Assembly: GCA_028713915.1 (NCBI GenBank)
Contig: JAQTNK010000013.1
Location: 26,551 to 90,550, forward strand
Source of the DNA: Rhodocyclaceae bacterium
Lineage (GTDB): Bacteria; Pseudomonadota; Gammaproteobacteria; Burkholderiales; Rhodocyclaceae
Length of the DNA: 64,000 nucleotides
Direction: 5' to 3'
Part shown: positions 36,009-44,695 of the stretch, in pieces
How positions within the stretch are numbered: the first letter of the stretch is position 1
Layout: every line of letters starts with the position of its first letter
Program-made: the position numbers and the translations under genes
The notes under the pieces: generated by a model
What the model was told of the DNA's origin: nothing
What the model saw: only the letters and a program-made list of their open reading frames with translations
The model's database searches: none

Positions 36009-37304
36009 TCAGGCCTTGATCGCCGCAGCCAGTCCGCGGTTCAGGTCTTCGATGAGATCGCCGGCGTCTTCGAGTCCGACCGAAAGGCGGAGGGTGCCGG
36101 GGTGGATGCCGGCCGCGGCCAGCGCGGCGTCGGACATGCGGAAATGCGTCGTCGACGCCGGGTGGATCACCAGCGACTTGGCGTCGCCGACGTTGGCCAG
36201 GTGCGAGAACACGCGCAGCGCCTCGATGAACTTGCGTCCCGCGGCTTTCGGGTCGGCCGCGCCGCCCTTGAGCGTGAAGCTGAACACCGAGCCGCAGCCT
36301 TTCGGCAGCAGCTTTTGCGCGAGCGCATGATCGGGATGGTTTTCGAGCTCGGGGTAGCCGACCGCGGCGACGGCCTCGTGGCCGGCGAGATGGGCGACGA
36401 TCCGGCGCGTGTTGGCGATGTGGCGCTCCATGCGCAGCGGCAGCGTCTCGAGGCCTTGCAGGATCTGGAAGGCGTTGAAGGGGCTCATGCAGGCGCCGAA
36501 GTCGCGCAGGCCTTCGCGCCGGGCGCGCAGCAGGAAGGCGGCGACCGGCGATTCCTCGGCGAAGTCCATGCCGTGGAAGCCCGCGTAGGGTTCGGTCAGC
36601 GTCGGGAACTTGCCCGACGCATCCCAATCGAAGCTGCCCGAATCGACGAGGAGCCCGCCGACGGCAACGCCGTGACCGCCGAGGAACTTGGTCGCCGAAT
36701 GGAAGACGAGGTCGGCGCCGAGTTCGAAGGGCCGCATCAGATACGGCGTGGTGAAGGTCGAATCGATCAGCAGCGGCAGGCCGTGCTCGTGCGCGAGTTC
36801 GGCGACGCGCGGCACGTCGAGCACTTCGAGCCCGGGATTGCCGAGCGTTTCGCCGAACAGCAGCCGCGTTTCGGGACGGATGGCGGCGCGCCAGGCGTCG
36901 AGATCGCGCGGATCGACGAAGGTCGTCGTGATGCCGAAGCGCGGCAGCGTGTAGTCGAGCAGGTTGTGCGAGCCGCCGTAGAGCGAGCGGCTGGCGACGA
37001 TGTGGGCGCCGGCGCCCAGCAGCGTGACGATGGCCAGATGCAAGGCGGCCTGGCCGGATGCGACGGCGATGCCGCCGACGCCGCCTTCGAGCGCGGCGAT
37101 GCGTTCCTCGAGCACGGCGTTGGTCGGATTCGAGATGCGCGAATAGACGTGGCCGGCGCGCTCCATGTTGAAAAGCGCCGCGGCGTGGTCGCTATCCTTG
37201 AAGACGAAGGAGGTGGTCAGGTAGAGCGGCTGGGCGCGCGCGCCGAACTGCGCGTCGGGCGACTGGCCCGCATGCAGGGTCAGGGTGTCGAACTTGTAGG
37301 TCAT
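36009..37304 (-). CDS. metY: O-acetylhomoserine sulfhydrylase (PLP-dependent, MetY type)
   Basis: A 431-residue PLP enzyme of the Cys/Met metabolism family. It starts MTYKFDTLTLHAGQ, contains YSRISNPTNAVLEERIAALEGG and FVDPRDLDAW, and has the PLP lysine in HSATKFLGGHG (Lys206). The length of about 430 and GFHGMDF insertion fit O-acetylhomoserine sulfhydrylase rather than the shorter cystathionine enzymes. Near the end, HPASTTHFRMSDAALAAAGIHPGTLRLSVGLED is typical. It makes homocysteine (methionine precursor) from O-acetylhomoserine and sulfide. A YdcH-like gene lies 12 bases upstream on the same strand and is probably cotranscribed. O-succinylhomoserine as substrate cannot be excluded. Confidence 0.92.
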   Translation of the reverse strand: MTYKFDTLTLHAGQSPDAQFGARAQPLYLTTSFVFKDSDHAAALFNMERAGHVYSRISNPTNAVLEERIAALEGGVGGIAVASGQAALHLAIVTLLGAGAHIVASRSLYGGSHNLLDYTLPRFGITTTFVDPRDLDAWRAAIRPETRLLFGETLGNPGLEVLDVPRVAELAHEHGLPLLIDSTFTTPYLMRPFELGADLVFHSATKFLGGHGVAVGGLLVDSGSFDWDASGKFPTLTEPYAGFHGMDFAEESPVAAFLLRARREGLRDFGACMSPFNAFQILQGLETLPLRMERHIANTRRIVAHLAGHEAVAAVGYPELENHPDHALAQKLLPKGCGSVFSFTLKGGAADPKAAGRKFIEALRVFSHLANVGDAKSLVIHPASTTHFRMSDAALAAAGIHPGTLRLSVGLEDAGDLIEDLNRGLAAAIKA

Positions 37305-37316
37305 GGGCCGGTCGGG

Positions 37317-37526
37317 TCAGGCGTATTCGTCGGGTTCGAGTTCGCGCTCGATGGCGGCGATGCGGTCCTTCAGGTAGAGCTTGCGCTTCTTGAGCCGCCG
37401 CATCAGCAATTCGTCTTCCGTCGGCGCCGCGTCGAGCCGCGCGATGGCGTCGTCGAGATCGCGGTGTTCGCCGCGGAGCTCGCGAAGGCGGACTTTGAGG
37501 ACGGCAGGATCGTCGGTGGGTTCCAT
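37317..37526 (-). CDS. YdcH-like small coiled-coil protein (DUF465)
   Basis: A 69-residue charged protein composed of a helical hairpin: VLKVRLRELRGEHRDLDDAIARLD, a short turn, then ELLMRRLKKRKLYLKDRIAAIERE. This matches the DUF465/YdcH family (HRDLDD, KKRKLYLKD). The function of the family is not established. Only 12 bases separate it from metY downstream on the same strand. A DUF3567 gene is divergent 93 bases away. Confidence 0.85.
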   Translation of the reverse strand: MEPTDDPAVLKVRLRELRGEHRDLDDAIARLDAAPTEDELLMRRLKKRKLYLKDRIAAIERELEPDEYA

Positions 37527-37619
37527 GCGCTATGTTAGGCAGGTTTGCGGCGAGTTGGCAACGCCCACTTGAAATCTCCGGCTTGGCCGCCATCTGCGAA
37601 ACGTAAAGGAGAATTGGCC

Positions 37620-37853
37620 ATGCAAGTCGTCTTCAACCACCCCTTGATGTACGTCATCGATTATCCCGCCGAGGACGCCGTCGAAATGCTCGACAAGCGC
37701 GCCGGCCGGGTGGGGTACATGCGCGGCGCCGTCGCCCAGCGCTTCCGCCACGAGTTTGGGATATTCCTGTCCGAGGAGCGCGACGAGGAGCAGCTCGAGG
37801 ATTTCATCGACTCCCACAGCGGCGTGATGGACCAGCCGGTGTCGCGCCACTGA
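37620..37853 (+). CDS. DUF3567 family protein
   Basis: A 77-residue soluble protein beginning MQVVFNHPLMYVIDYPAE and containing YMRGAVAQRFRHEFGIFL and DFIDSHSGVMDQPVSRH. I recognise this as DUF3567, a small family found in Betaproteobacteria with no known function, so it also supports the taxonomic call. The ATG at 37620 is preceded by AAAGGAGA with seven bases spacing; the open frame runs further upstream but without conserved sequence. It stands alone between the divergent YdcH-like gene and the kinase gene downstream. Confidence 0.88.
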   Translation: MQVVFNHPLMYVIDYPAEDAVEMLDKRAGRVGYMRGAVAQRFRHEFGIFLSEERDEEQLEDFIDSHSGVMDQPVSRH

Positions 37854-37912
37854 GCAAGGGGGCCGCGCCGCGGCGGCTATCGGCGGCTTGCGGCCGCAGG
37901 TAGAATGCCGCC

Positions 37913-40315
37913 ATGCCCCAGACCATAGGCCGATTCGAGATTCGCCGCGAGCTTGGTCGCGGCGCGCAGAGTGTTGTTTATCTCGCGTGGGATCCGCAGC
38001 TCCAGCGCGAGGTCGCCATCAAGACCATGCACTTCGGCCGCGCCGAAGCCGCGCAGAATGCCGCCTTGCTGGCGGAGGCGCGCACGGTCAGCAAGCTGCG
38101 CCATCCCAACGTGGTGCCGATCTTTGATGCCGGCGAGGCGGACGGCGATCCCTACCTCGTCTTCGAGTACGTCGAAGGCCGCAGCCTGGCCGCTGCGCTC
38201 AAGGCCGACGGCCGCATGTCGGCGGCGCGGGCCGCCGACCTGATGCGCCAGGTGGCCGACGCGCTGGCGCAGGCGCATGCGCTCGGCATCATTCATCGCG
38301 ACCTCAAGCCGTCGAACATCCTCCTCGATGCGCGCGGCACGCCGCGGGTCATGGATTTCGGCATCGCCACGCGCGTCACCGGCGCTGCCGCGGCAACGCA
38401 GAAAGGCTTGTCCGGCACGCCGTTCTACATGGCGCCGGAATACGTGACGCAGCAGCTCGTCAGCGTCAGGAACGACGTCTTCGCCGCCGGCCTCGTGCTG
38501 CTGGAAATGCTGACGGGCACGCGCGTGATGCAAGGCGACGGCATCGAGCAGGTGCTCTTCAAGGTGGCGTGCGAGCCGGTGGCGATTCCGCCATCGGCCG
38601 CCATCGACGAGCGGCTCGGCGACATCATCCTCAAGTGCTGCGCGCTCGATCCCGAGATGCGCTATCCGTCCGCGGCGCAGATCAAGGAAGCGCTGGAAGC
38701 CTATCTCGGCGCGGGTCCCGCGGCGGCGTCCGCCGAGAGCGAGGAAGCGAAGCAGGCGACGCTCGAGTTCCTGCTGCGGCGCATGCGCCACAAGACCGAT
38801 TTCCCGGCGCTGTCGGATTCCGTTTCCGCCATCAACAAGCTCACGGTGTCCGAGAAGGAGAGCATCAACAAGCTCTCCAACACCATCCTCAAGGACTATG
38901 CGCTGACGAACAAGATCCTGCGCATGGTCAACTCGGCGTACTACCGGCAGGTCGGCGCCGGCAACATCAGCACCGTGTCGCGGGCGGTGATCGTGCTCGG
39001 CTTCGATGCCGTGCGCAACATCGCCATCACCGTGCTGCTGTTCGAGCACCTGCAGGACAAGAGCAACGCCCGCGAACTGAAGGAAGGCTTTCTGCGTTCC
39101 AACCTCGCTGGCCTGCTGGGGCGGGACGCGAGCAAGAACCTGATGGCGCGCGAAAGCGAGGAAGCGTTCATCTGTTCGATGTTCCACAACCTCGGCCAGC
39201 TCCTCGCGCAGTACTACTTTCCCGAAGAGGTCGAAGCCATCCGCAACCTGATGCAGACCAAGCAGCTGTCCGAGCGCATGGCGTCGGCCCAGGTGCTCGG
39301 CCTCGCCTTCGACGATCTGGGCATCGGCATCGCCAAGACCTGGGGTTTCCCGCCGTCCATCGTCAGGAGCATGCTGCCCTTGCCCGAAGGGCAGCTGCGC
39401 CAGCCCGGCACGCGCGAGGAAATGCTGTGCCTCGTCGCCGGCTACTCCAACGAAGTCTGCAACCTGATCGCGTCATGCACGCCGGAAGATCGCGGCAAGG
39501 GCCTGCGCAGCGTCGCCGACCGTTTCGGCGCCAGCCTGCAGATTTCGGAAAAGCAGCTGCAGGCGAACGTCGAGCAGTCGTTCGCCGAGCTCAAGGAACT
39601 GGCCTCGATCCTGCGGGTGAACCTCAAGCAGAGCCCGTTCGCGCGCCAGGTGAAAGTCTTTTCCGGCGTCGCCGAAGAGCCGAAGACCGAGCTCGCCGCG
39701 ACCGATTCGAACATGGCCGCGCTCGCCGATACCGTGCTCAACTGCGCGCCGATCTACGCCGCCGAGGCCGTGGCCGAAAGCGCCGACGGCGCGCCGTCCG
39801 AAGACGCGCAGTCGATCCTGTCCGCCGGCATCCAGGACATCAGCAACTCCCTGGTCGAGGACTTCGCGCTCAACGACATCCTGCGCATCATTCTCGAAAC
39901 CATGTATCGCTCGATGGGGTTCCGTCGCGTGATGCTGTGTCTGAAGGACACCAAGACCGGCATGATGGCCGGGCGCTTCGGCTTCGGTCCCGATGCCGCC
40001 GAACTGGCGCGGAGCTTCCGCTTTCCGCTCGCCTACGAGCCGGACGTCTTCCACCTGGCGACGCAAAAGGCCGTCGATATCATCATCACCGACATCGACG
40101 ATCCCAAGATCGCCGACCGCATTCCCAAATGGTATCGCCAGAAAGTCACCGCCAAGACCTTCGTGCTGTTCCCGCTGATGCTGAAGGGCATCCCCGTCGC
40201 CCTCATCTATTGCGACAAGGACCAGGCCGGCTCGATCGTCATTCCGGAAAAGGAACTTTCGCTGCTGCGCACGCTGCGCAACCAGGCGCTGCTGGCGATC
40301 AAGCAGGCGGCCTAG
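37913..40315 (+). CDS. Ser/Thr protein kinase-HDOD-GAF fusion protein
   Basis: An 800-residue cytoplasmic fusion. Residues 5-265 are a Hanks-type Ser/Thr kinase: G-loop ELGRGAQSVVYLA, VAIK lysine, HRDLKPSN catalytic loop, DFG and APE (MAPEYVTQ), all intact. Residues about 285-500 are an HDOD domain (FPALSDSVSAINKL, ILRMVNSAYYRQVG, STVSRAVIVLGFDAVRNIAI). Residues about 630-795 are a GAF domain (MYRSMGFRRVMLCLKD). No membrane segment is seen. HDOD proteins are adaptors in second-messenger and virulence signalling, and fusion to an active kinase suggests phosphorylation gated by the GAF ligand. Substrates are unknown. The gene has its own upstream region of 59 bases after DUF3567. Confidence 0.9.
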   Translation: MPQTIGRFEIRRELGRGAQSVVYLAWDPQLQREVAIKTMHFGRAEAAQNAALLAEARTVSKLRHPNVVPIFDAGEADGDPYLVFEYVEGRSLAAALKADGRMSAARAADLMRQVADALAQAHALGIIHRDLKPSNILLDARGTPRVMDFGIATRVTGAAAATQKGLSGTPFYMAPEYVTQQLVSVRNDVFAAGLVLLEMLTGTRVMQGDGIEQVLFKVACEPVAIPPSAAIDERLGDIILKCCALDPEMRYPSAAQIKEALEAYLGAGPAAASAESEEAKQATLEFLLRRMRHKTDFPALSDSVSAINKLTVSEKESINKLSNTILKDYALTNKILRMVNSAYYRQVGAGNISTVSRAVIVLGFDAVRNIAITVLLFEHLQDKSNARELKEGFLRSNLAGLLGRDASKNLMARESEEAFICSMFHNLGQLLAQYYFPEEVEAIRNLMQTKQLSERMASAQVLGLAFDDLGIGIAKTWGFPPSIVRSMLPLPEGQLRQPGTREEMLCLVAGYSNEVCNLIASCTPEDRGKGLRSVADRFGASLQISEKQLQANVEQSFAELKELASILRVNLKQSPFARQVKVFSGVAEEPKTELAATDSNMAALADTVLNCAPIYAAEAVAESADGAPSEDAQSILSAGIQDISNSLVEDFALNDILRIILETMYRSMGFRRVMLCLKDTKTGMMAGRFGFGPDAAELARSFRFPLAYEPDVFHLATQKAVDIIITDIDDPKIADRIPKWYRQKVTAKTFVLFPLMLKGIPVALIYCDKDQAGSIVIPEKELSLLRTLRNQALLAIKQAA

Positions 40316-40364
40316 GATTTCACGGCCGGCTCTGTTCGCGGCTGTGCCGGGCCGGCAGCGTCCG

Positions 40365-40910
40365 CTACCAGTCGCACAGGCCCGGAAGCTTCTGCGGGCG
40401 GCTGAGCGTTTCCAATGCCGCGTCGATCTGCTTGACGATTTCCACCAGCATCTTGCCTTCGAGACGGTACTTTTCGAAGGCATCGTAGTCGGCCGGGTCC
40501 TGCACCTGCAGGATGTGATTCACCCGATTCGTCGCCATGCCCTTTGCCCGCGCCATGGATTTCTTGAGCTCGGCCACCGCCTTGAGCGCTTCGAACGCGT
40601 CCTGGCGCTTGAGCGCGCGGCGACCGTTCGCCAGCAGGTGCGCTGCCACCTTGGCCTCATCCTGGAACTCGCGATCGTCCCACTTCGGCGTGTCGGCCGT
40701 GCCTTTGCGCAAGCCGGTGACGAGCTCGCCGACGCTGTCGAACCGCTGGGCGGTGTCCTGGTCGAGCCCCGTCTTGTGCATGTCGGCGTAGCATACCGAA
40801 CTCGCGTAGTCGTATGCGGCGTACAGGAAGACGGCAGCCGCCGCCGCCACGGCCAGCGCCAGCGCAATCGCAATCGCAATCGCAATCAAGGTCTTGGAAC
40901 TGAACGTCAT
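40365..40910 (-). CDS. Hypothetical membrane-anchored protein with Ile-Ala repeat helix
   Basis: A 181-residue protein of no recognised family. Residues 8-35 form a membrane helix whose first part is an Ile-Ala dipeptide run, encoded by four GCAATC repeats. The remainder (about 40-181) is hydrophilic and helical, with conserved-looking patches such as VCYADMHKTGLDQDTAQRFDSV and NHILQVQDPADYDAFEKYRLEGK. Two cysteines occur (VCYAD near residue 39 and the penultimate LCDW). It converges with the kinase-HDOD gene across 49 bases. Either a single-pass anchor or an uncleaved signal is possible. I can assign no function. Confidence 0.7.
   Translation of the reverse strand: MTFSSKTLIAIAIAIALALAVAAAAAVFLYAAYDYASSVCYADMHKTGLDQDTAQRFDSVGELVTGLRKGTADTPKWDDREFQDEAKVAAHLLANGRRALKRQDAFEALKAVAELKKSMARAKGMATNRVNHILQVQDPADYDAFEKYRLEGKMLVEIVKQIDAALETLSRPQKLPGLCDW
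40864..40887. repeat. Four tandem GCAATC hexamers inside a membrane helix
   Basis: Four perfect copies of GCAATC encode alternating Ile and Ala on the minus strand. A copy-number change adds or removes two helix residues without shifting the frame. Confidence 0.85.
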
Positions 40911-41110
40911 CTGCGGCCCCTTCCCTCTGCCGGCAAACAGGATATGATTTCCGGCGCCGAATTATGCTTGGAACTCACGGTGAAACCCTGCGCTCATTGC
41001 TTTTCGCATGACGTTCTTCTACGGCATTCCCGACGCCAAATGAAGCGCCCCTGCCGGATGCCGCGTGCGGACGCGCGGCGCGTTGCCGCGCCGGCCCACG
41101 GGTAAGGCCG

Positions 41111-41479
41111 ATGCGCCTCGACAAGTGGCTCTGGGCCGCCCGTTTCTACAAGACCCGCAGCTTGGCCACCGACGCGGTGGACGGCGGCAGGGTAAAGCTC
41201 AACGGCCTCGGCGCCAAGCCGGCCAAGACGGTGAAGCCTGGCGACCGCGTCCAGCTCCGCGCCGGCGAGCAGGATTGGGAAGTCGTCGTACTGGGCCTGA
41301 ATGAGCAGCGCCGCCCGGCGGAAGAAGCCCGGCTGCTCTACCAGGAAACTCCGGAGAGCGCGCGGCAGCGCGCGCTGGCGACCGAACTGCGCAAACTGGC
41401 GCCCGCGCCGCTGGGCGACCAGAAAGGGCGTCCGACCAAGCGCGACCGGCGCCAGCTGAGCCGTTTCCGCGGCAGCTAG
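41111..41479 (+). CDS. hslR: S4-domain RNA-binding heat-shock protein Hsp15
   Basis: A 122-residue Hsp15 homologue. The S4 RNA-binding domain covers about residues 1-62, starting MRLDKWLWAARFYKTRSLA and including GGRVKLNG and KPGDRVQLRAG. The C-terminal half is basic (GDQKGRPTKRDRRQLSRFRGS). Hsp15 binds stalled 50S subunits carrying nascent chains after heat shock. No clear heat-shock promoter is visible immediately upstream. The Cys-rich gene downstream starts 24 bases after its stop and is probably cotranscribed. Confidence 0.9.
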   Translation: MRLDKWLWAARFYKTRSLATDAVDGGRVKLNGLGAKPAKTVKPGDRVQLRAGEQDWEVVVLGLNEQRRPAEEARLLYQETPESARQRALATELRKLAPAPLGDQKGRPTKRDRRQLSRFRGS

Positions 41480-41503
41480 TCCGGCGCGCGCGCAATTCGC
41501 CCG

Positions 41504-41824
41504 ATGATCCAGACCTTGCTGATCCACGCCGAGGCGCCGCCGAAACCGCCGCAAGGCGCCCCCTGCAATGGCTGCGGCATCTGCTGCGCCGCGGCGCGCT
41601 GCCCCGTGGCGTGGCTGTTTCTGCCGCGCGGCAGCGGCGCGTGCGCGGCGCTGGAATGGGATGGCAGCGCCAGGCGCTATCGCTGCGGCATGGTCGCGCA
41701 GCCGGCGCATTACCTCCGCTGGTTGCCGCGGCGCTGGGAAGGCCGCGCCGCTCGCTGGTTCGCCTATCGCATCGCCGCCGGCCGCGGCTGCGATTTCGGT
41801 GCTGTGGAAGTGGCCGGCGACTAG
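41504..41824 (+). CDS. Small Cys-rich protein (YkgJ-like metal-binding type)
   Basis: A 106-residue protein with eight cysteines. The first cluster, PCNGCGICCAAARCP (residues about 20-34), resembles the CxxCxxCC motif of YkgJ/Fe-S-type zinc- or iron-cluster proteins. Three more follow: GACAALEW, YRCGM and GCDFG. The remainder is Trp/Arg-rich without a membrane helix. The ATG at 41504 gives an N-terminus of MIQTLLIHAEAPPKPP. It follows hslR closely, and its TAG stop sits in a CTAG shared with the convergent MFS gene. The family call is tentative; metal binding is inferred from the cysteine pattern. Confidence 0.65.
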   Translation: MIQTLLIHAEAPPKPPQGAPCNGCGICCAAARCPVAWLFLPRGSGACAALEWDGSARRYRCGMVAQPAHYLRWLPRRWEGRAARWFAYRIAAGRGCDFGAVEVAGD

Positions 41825-43032
41825 GCGGCGGCGAGACGCGCCAGCGGCCGCTGGTCGATCGGCAGGTTCATCATCATCGCCACGACGCCGAGGGCGATGG
41901 AAATCCCCCAGACGATGTCGTACGAGCCGGTGCGGTCGAACAGCACGCCGCCGAGCCAGGCGCCGAGGAAACTGCCGATCTGGTGGCTGAAGAAAGTGAA
42001 GCCGCCCAGCATCGACAAGTAATGCACGCCGAAGACGTGGGCGATGATGCCGTTGGTCAGCGGCACGGTGGCGAGCCAGAGCAAGCCGATGGCGGCGGCG
42101 AACAGATAGGCCGAGGCGGGCGTCAGCGGCGCGGCGAGAAAGATGGCGATGATGACGCTGCGCGCGACGTAGATGAAGGCGAGCAAATGCTTCTTGCTGT
42201 GGTGCTGGCCGAGCCAGCCGGCGCCGTAGGTGCCGATGATGTTGAAAAAGCCGATCAGCGCCAGGCAGGCGACGCCGACGTTGCCCGAGAGGCTGTGGTC
42301 GGCGAGGTAGGCCGGCAGATGCACGCCGATGAAGACGACCTGGAAGCCGCAGACGAAATAGCCGCCGGTGAGCAGCCAGAAACCCCTGTGCGACGCCGCC
42401 TCGCGGATGGCGTCGACGATGCGCTGCTGGGTGCGGTGGCCGGCGGCGCGGGGCGGCTCCGCCAGCACGGCGGAGAGCGGCGCCATCAGCGCCGCGGCCG
42501 CCGCCAGCACCAGCAGGGCATCGAGCCAGCCGGCGCCGGTGATCAGCGCCTGCGTCGCCGGCAGCATGGCGAATTGGCCGAAGGAACCGGCGGCGCCGGC
42601 GATGCCCAGCGCCATGCTGCGCTTCTCCGGCGGATAGAGGCGGCCGAGCACGCCGAAGACGATGCTGAAAGTCGTGCCCGAGAGCCCGACGCCGATCAGC
42701 ACGCCCGACGACAGCGCGAGCTCCGCGCCGCTGCCGGCATAGGCCATCCACACCAGGCCGGCGACATAGAGCACGCTGCCGCCGAAGAGCACGCGCCCGG
42801 CGCCCCAGCGGTCGGCGATCAGGCCGGCGAACGGCTGCGCCGCGCCCCACATCAGGTTCTGCAAGGCGAGGGCGAAGGCGAAGGTTTCGCGGCCCCAGCC
42901 GTGCGACGCCGACATCGGCTGCAGGAAGAGGCCGAAGCCGTGGCGCGCGCCCATTGCCAATGTCATGATGAGGCCGCCGCAGGCGAGGACGGCGGTCGGC
43001 GTGCGCCAGTTCTTGGTCGTGGTGACGGTCAT
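41821..43032 (-). CDS. MFS transporter (monocarboxylate/oxalate-formate-like group)
   Basis: A 403-residue MFS carrier with 12 predicted helices. It starts MTVTTTKNWRTPTAVLACGG, then ARHGFGLFLQPMSASHGWGRETF, a helix 1-2 pattern typical of OFA/monocarboxylate-type MFS proteins. The signature GLIADRWGAGRVLFGG lies between helices 2 and 3, and the second-half helices carry GVHYLSMLGGFTFFSHQIGSFLGAWLGG. I start at 43032; the upstream open frame is antisense to greB. The gene is divergent from greB across 63 bases containing TATGAT on its strand and TACAAT on the other, so a shared divergent promoter region is likely. Substrate not determined. Confidence 0.88.
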   Translation of the reverse strand: MTVTTTKNWRTPTAVLACGGLIMTLAMGARHGFGLFLQPMSASHGWGRETFAFALALQNLMWGAAQPFAGLIADRWGAGRVLFGGSVLYVAGLVWMAYAGSGAELALSSGVLIGVGLSGTTFSIVFGVLGRLYPPEKRSMALGIAGAAGSFGQFAMLPATQALITGAGWLDALLVLAAAAALMAPLSAVLAEPPRAAGHRTQQRIVDAIREAASHRGFWLLTGGYFVCGFQVVFIGVHLPAYLADHSLSGNVGVACLALIGFFNIIGTYGAGWLGQHHSKKHLLAFIYVARSVIIAIFLAAPLTPASAYLFAAAIGLLWLATVPLTNGIIAHVFGVHYLSMLGGFTFFSHQIGSFLGAWLGGVLFDRTGSYDIVWGISIALGVVAMMMNLPIDQRPLARLAAA

Positions 43033-43095
43033 GTTTTTCTCGCGACGGGTAGGCGCGACATCATACAATGTCGCCTTCCACGCAGATCTCCCGAC

Positions 43096-43653
43096 ATGAA
43101 CAAGGCATTCGTCAAGGAAAGCGACGCCGACGAGGACGACGACGCGCCCGCCGCGCCGGCGTTGCCGCCCGGCGGCAAGAACTACATGACGGCAGACGGC
43201 CATGCCCGCATGCGGCAGGAGTTCGAGCATCTGATCAAGGTCGAGCGCCCCGAGCTCGTCAAGGTCGTCGCCTGGGCGGCGGGCAACGGCGACCGCTCGG
43301 AGAACGGCGACTACATCTACGGCAAGAAGCGCCTGCGCGAGATGGACCGCCGCATCCGCTATCTGACCAAGCGCCTGGAAGAGGCGGTCGTCGTCGATCC
43401 GGCCGCGCAGGAGAACACCGGGCAGGTCTTCTTCGGCGCCACCGTGACGATCTGCGTCCTCGGCGAACCGCCCGGCGCCGCCGCGACGTACCGGATCGTC
43501 GGCATCGACGAGGCCGACGCCGGGCAGGGCCGCATCAGCTGGATTTCGCCGCTGGCGCGGGCGCTGATGAAGGCGCGCGAAGGCGACGTCGTGCGCTTCC
43601 AGAGCCCGGTCGGCCTTCGCGAAATCGAAATCGTGGAAATCCGCTATGAGTGA
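43096..43653 (+). CDS. greB: Transcription elongation factor GreB
   Basis: A 185-residue Gre factor that stimulates transcript cleavage by backtracked RNA polymerase. The coiled-coil tip carries GDRSENGDYIYGKKRLREMDRRIRYL, with the acidic residues of Gre factors. The C-terminal globular domain includes FGATVTICVLGEPPG and SWISPLARALMKAREGDVVRF. GDYIYGKKR (rather than the GreA form) supports GreB. The N-terminus has an extra acidic linker (KESDADEDDDAPAAPALPPGG) of about 28 residues not found in E. coli GreB. It overlaps the EmrA-like gene by eight bases, so efflux-gene translation may be coupled to it. Confidence 0.93.
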   Translation: MNKAFVKESDADEDDDAPAAPALPPGGKNYMTADGHARMRQEFEHLIKVERPELVKVVAWAAGNGDRSENGDYIYGKKRLREMDRRIRYLTKRLEEAVVVDPAAQENTGQVFFGATVTICVLGEPPGAAATYRIVGIDEADAGQGRISWISPLARALMKAREGDVVRFQSPVGLREIEIVEIRYE

Positions 43654-44695
43654 AGCCAAGAAGCCGAACCTGCCGCGCTTAGTCTTTGCCGTCGCCGTCG
43701 TCGCGCTGGCCGCCTGGCTCGGCTGGAGATGGTGGTGGGGCCTGACGCACGTCACCACCGACGACGCCCAGGTCGAGGGCCACGTCGTGCCGGTGCTGCC
43801 CAAGGTCGGCGGCTTCGTCGCCGCGGTGAAGGTCGTCGACAACCAGGCGGTCAAGGCCGGCGACCTGCTGGTGAGCATCGACGACCGCGATTACCGCGCC
43901 AAGCTCGCACAGGCCGAAGCCGACCTCGAACTCGCGCTGGCCGCGGCCGGCCGCGAAGGCCAGACCGGCCAGGCCGCGGCGCAGGTGGCGGCCGCGCGCG
44001 CCGCCGCCGCCGCCGCGCGCTCCAACGTCGAGCAGGCGCTGGCCGGAGCCGACAAGGCGCAGAAGGACCTGGAGCGCACGCGCGGCCTGATCGCCAAGAA
44101 GATGGTCTCGCCGCAGGCGCTCGACGCGGCCGAAGCCGCCGCGCGCGCGGCGCTGGCGCAGTTGCAGGCGAGCCGCGACAGCGCGGTGTCGGCCGGCGAG
44201 CAGGCGACGGCCTCGAGTGCCGCGCTGCGCGCCGCGCTGGCCAAGGTTGACTCCGCCCGCGCGGCGCGCGATCTCGCCGCCATGCAGCTCGCCGATACGC
44301 GCATCGCCGCGCCGGCCAGCGGCGTCGTCGGCAGCAAGAGCGTCGAGCCGGGCCAGTTCGTGCAGGCCGGCCAGCCGCTGATGAGCGTGGTGCCGCTCGA
44401 CGAGGTCTGGGTGGTGGCCAACATGAAGGAAACCGACGTGCGCGGCATCAAGCCCGGCGCGCCGGTCGGCATCGACGTCGACGCCTATCCCGGCGCGGAT
44501 TTCGCCGGCACCGTCGACTCCCTGGCGCCGGCCACCGGCGCGCGCTTCTCGCTGCTGCCGCCCGACAACGCCACCGGCAACTTCACCAAGGTCGTGCAGC
44601 GCGTGCCGGTGAAAATCCTCGTCAAGCAGAGCGGCGACGCGCTGCGGCTGCTGCGGCCGGGCATGAGCGTGTTCGTCACCATCTCCACCAAGTGA
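43646..44695 (+). CDS. emrA: HlyD/EmrA-type membrane-fusion efflux protein
   Basis: A 349-residue membrane-fusion protein of the EmrA type. One N-terminal membrane helix (about 9-28, [20 protein letters not shown]) is followed by [22 protein letters not shown], the standard EmrA/HlyD barrel. An Ala-rich alpha-hairpin spans about 85-200, then [24 protein letters not shown] and [50 protein letters not shown]. The last segment is highly typical of EmrA. It overlaps greB by eight bases and the EmrB-like gene by four (GTGA), so the pump genes are translated together. An outer-membrane partner is not in the window. Confidence 0.93.
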   Translation: MSEAKKPNLPRLVFAVAVVALAAWLGWRWWWGLTHVTTDDAQVEGHVVPVLPKVGGFVAAVKVVDNQAVKAGDLLVSIDDRDYRAKLAQAEADLELALAAAGREGQTGQAAAQVAAARAAAAAARSNVEQALAGADKAQKDLERTRGLIAKKMVSPQALDAAEAAARAALAQLQASRDSAVSAGEQATASSAALRAALAKVDSARAARDLAAMQLADTRIAAPASGVVGSKSVEPGQFVQAGQPLMSVVPLDEVWVVANMKETDVRGIKPGAPVGIDVDAYPGADFAGTVDSLAPATGARFSLLPPDNATGNFTKVVQRVPVKILVKQSGDALRLLRPGMSVFVTISTK

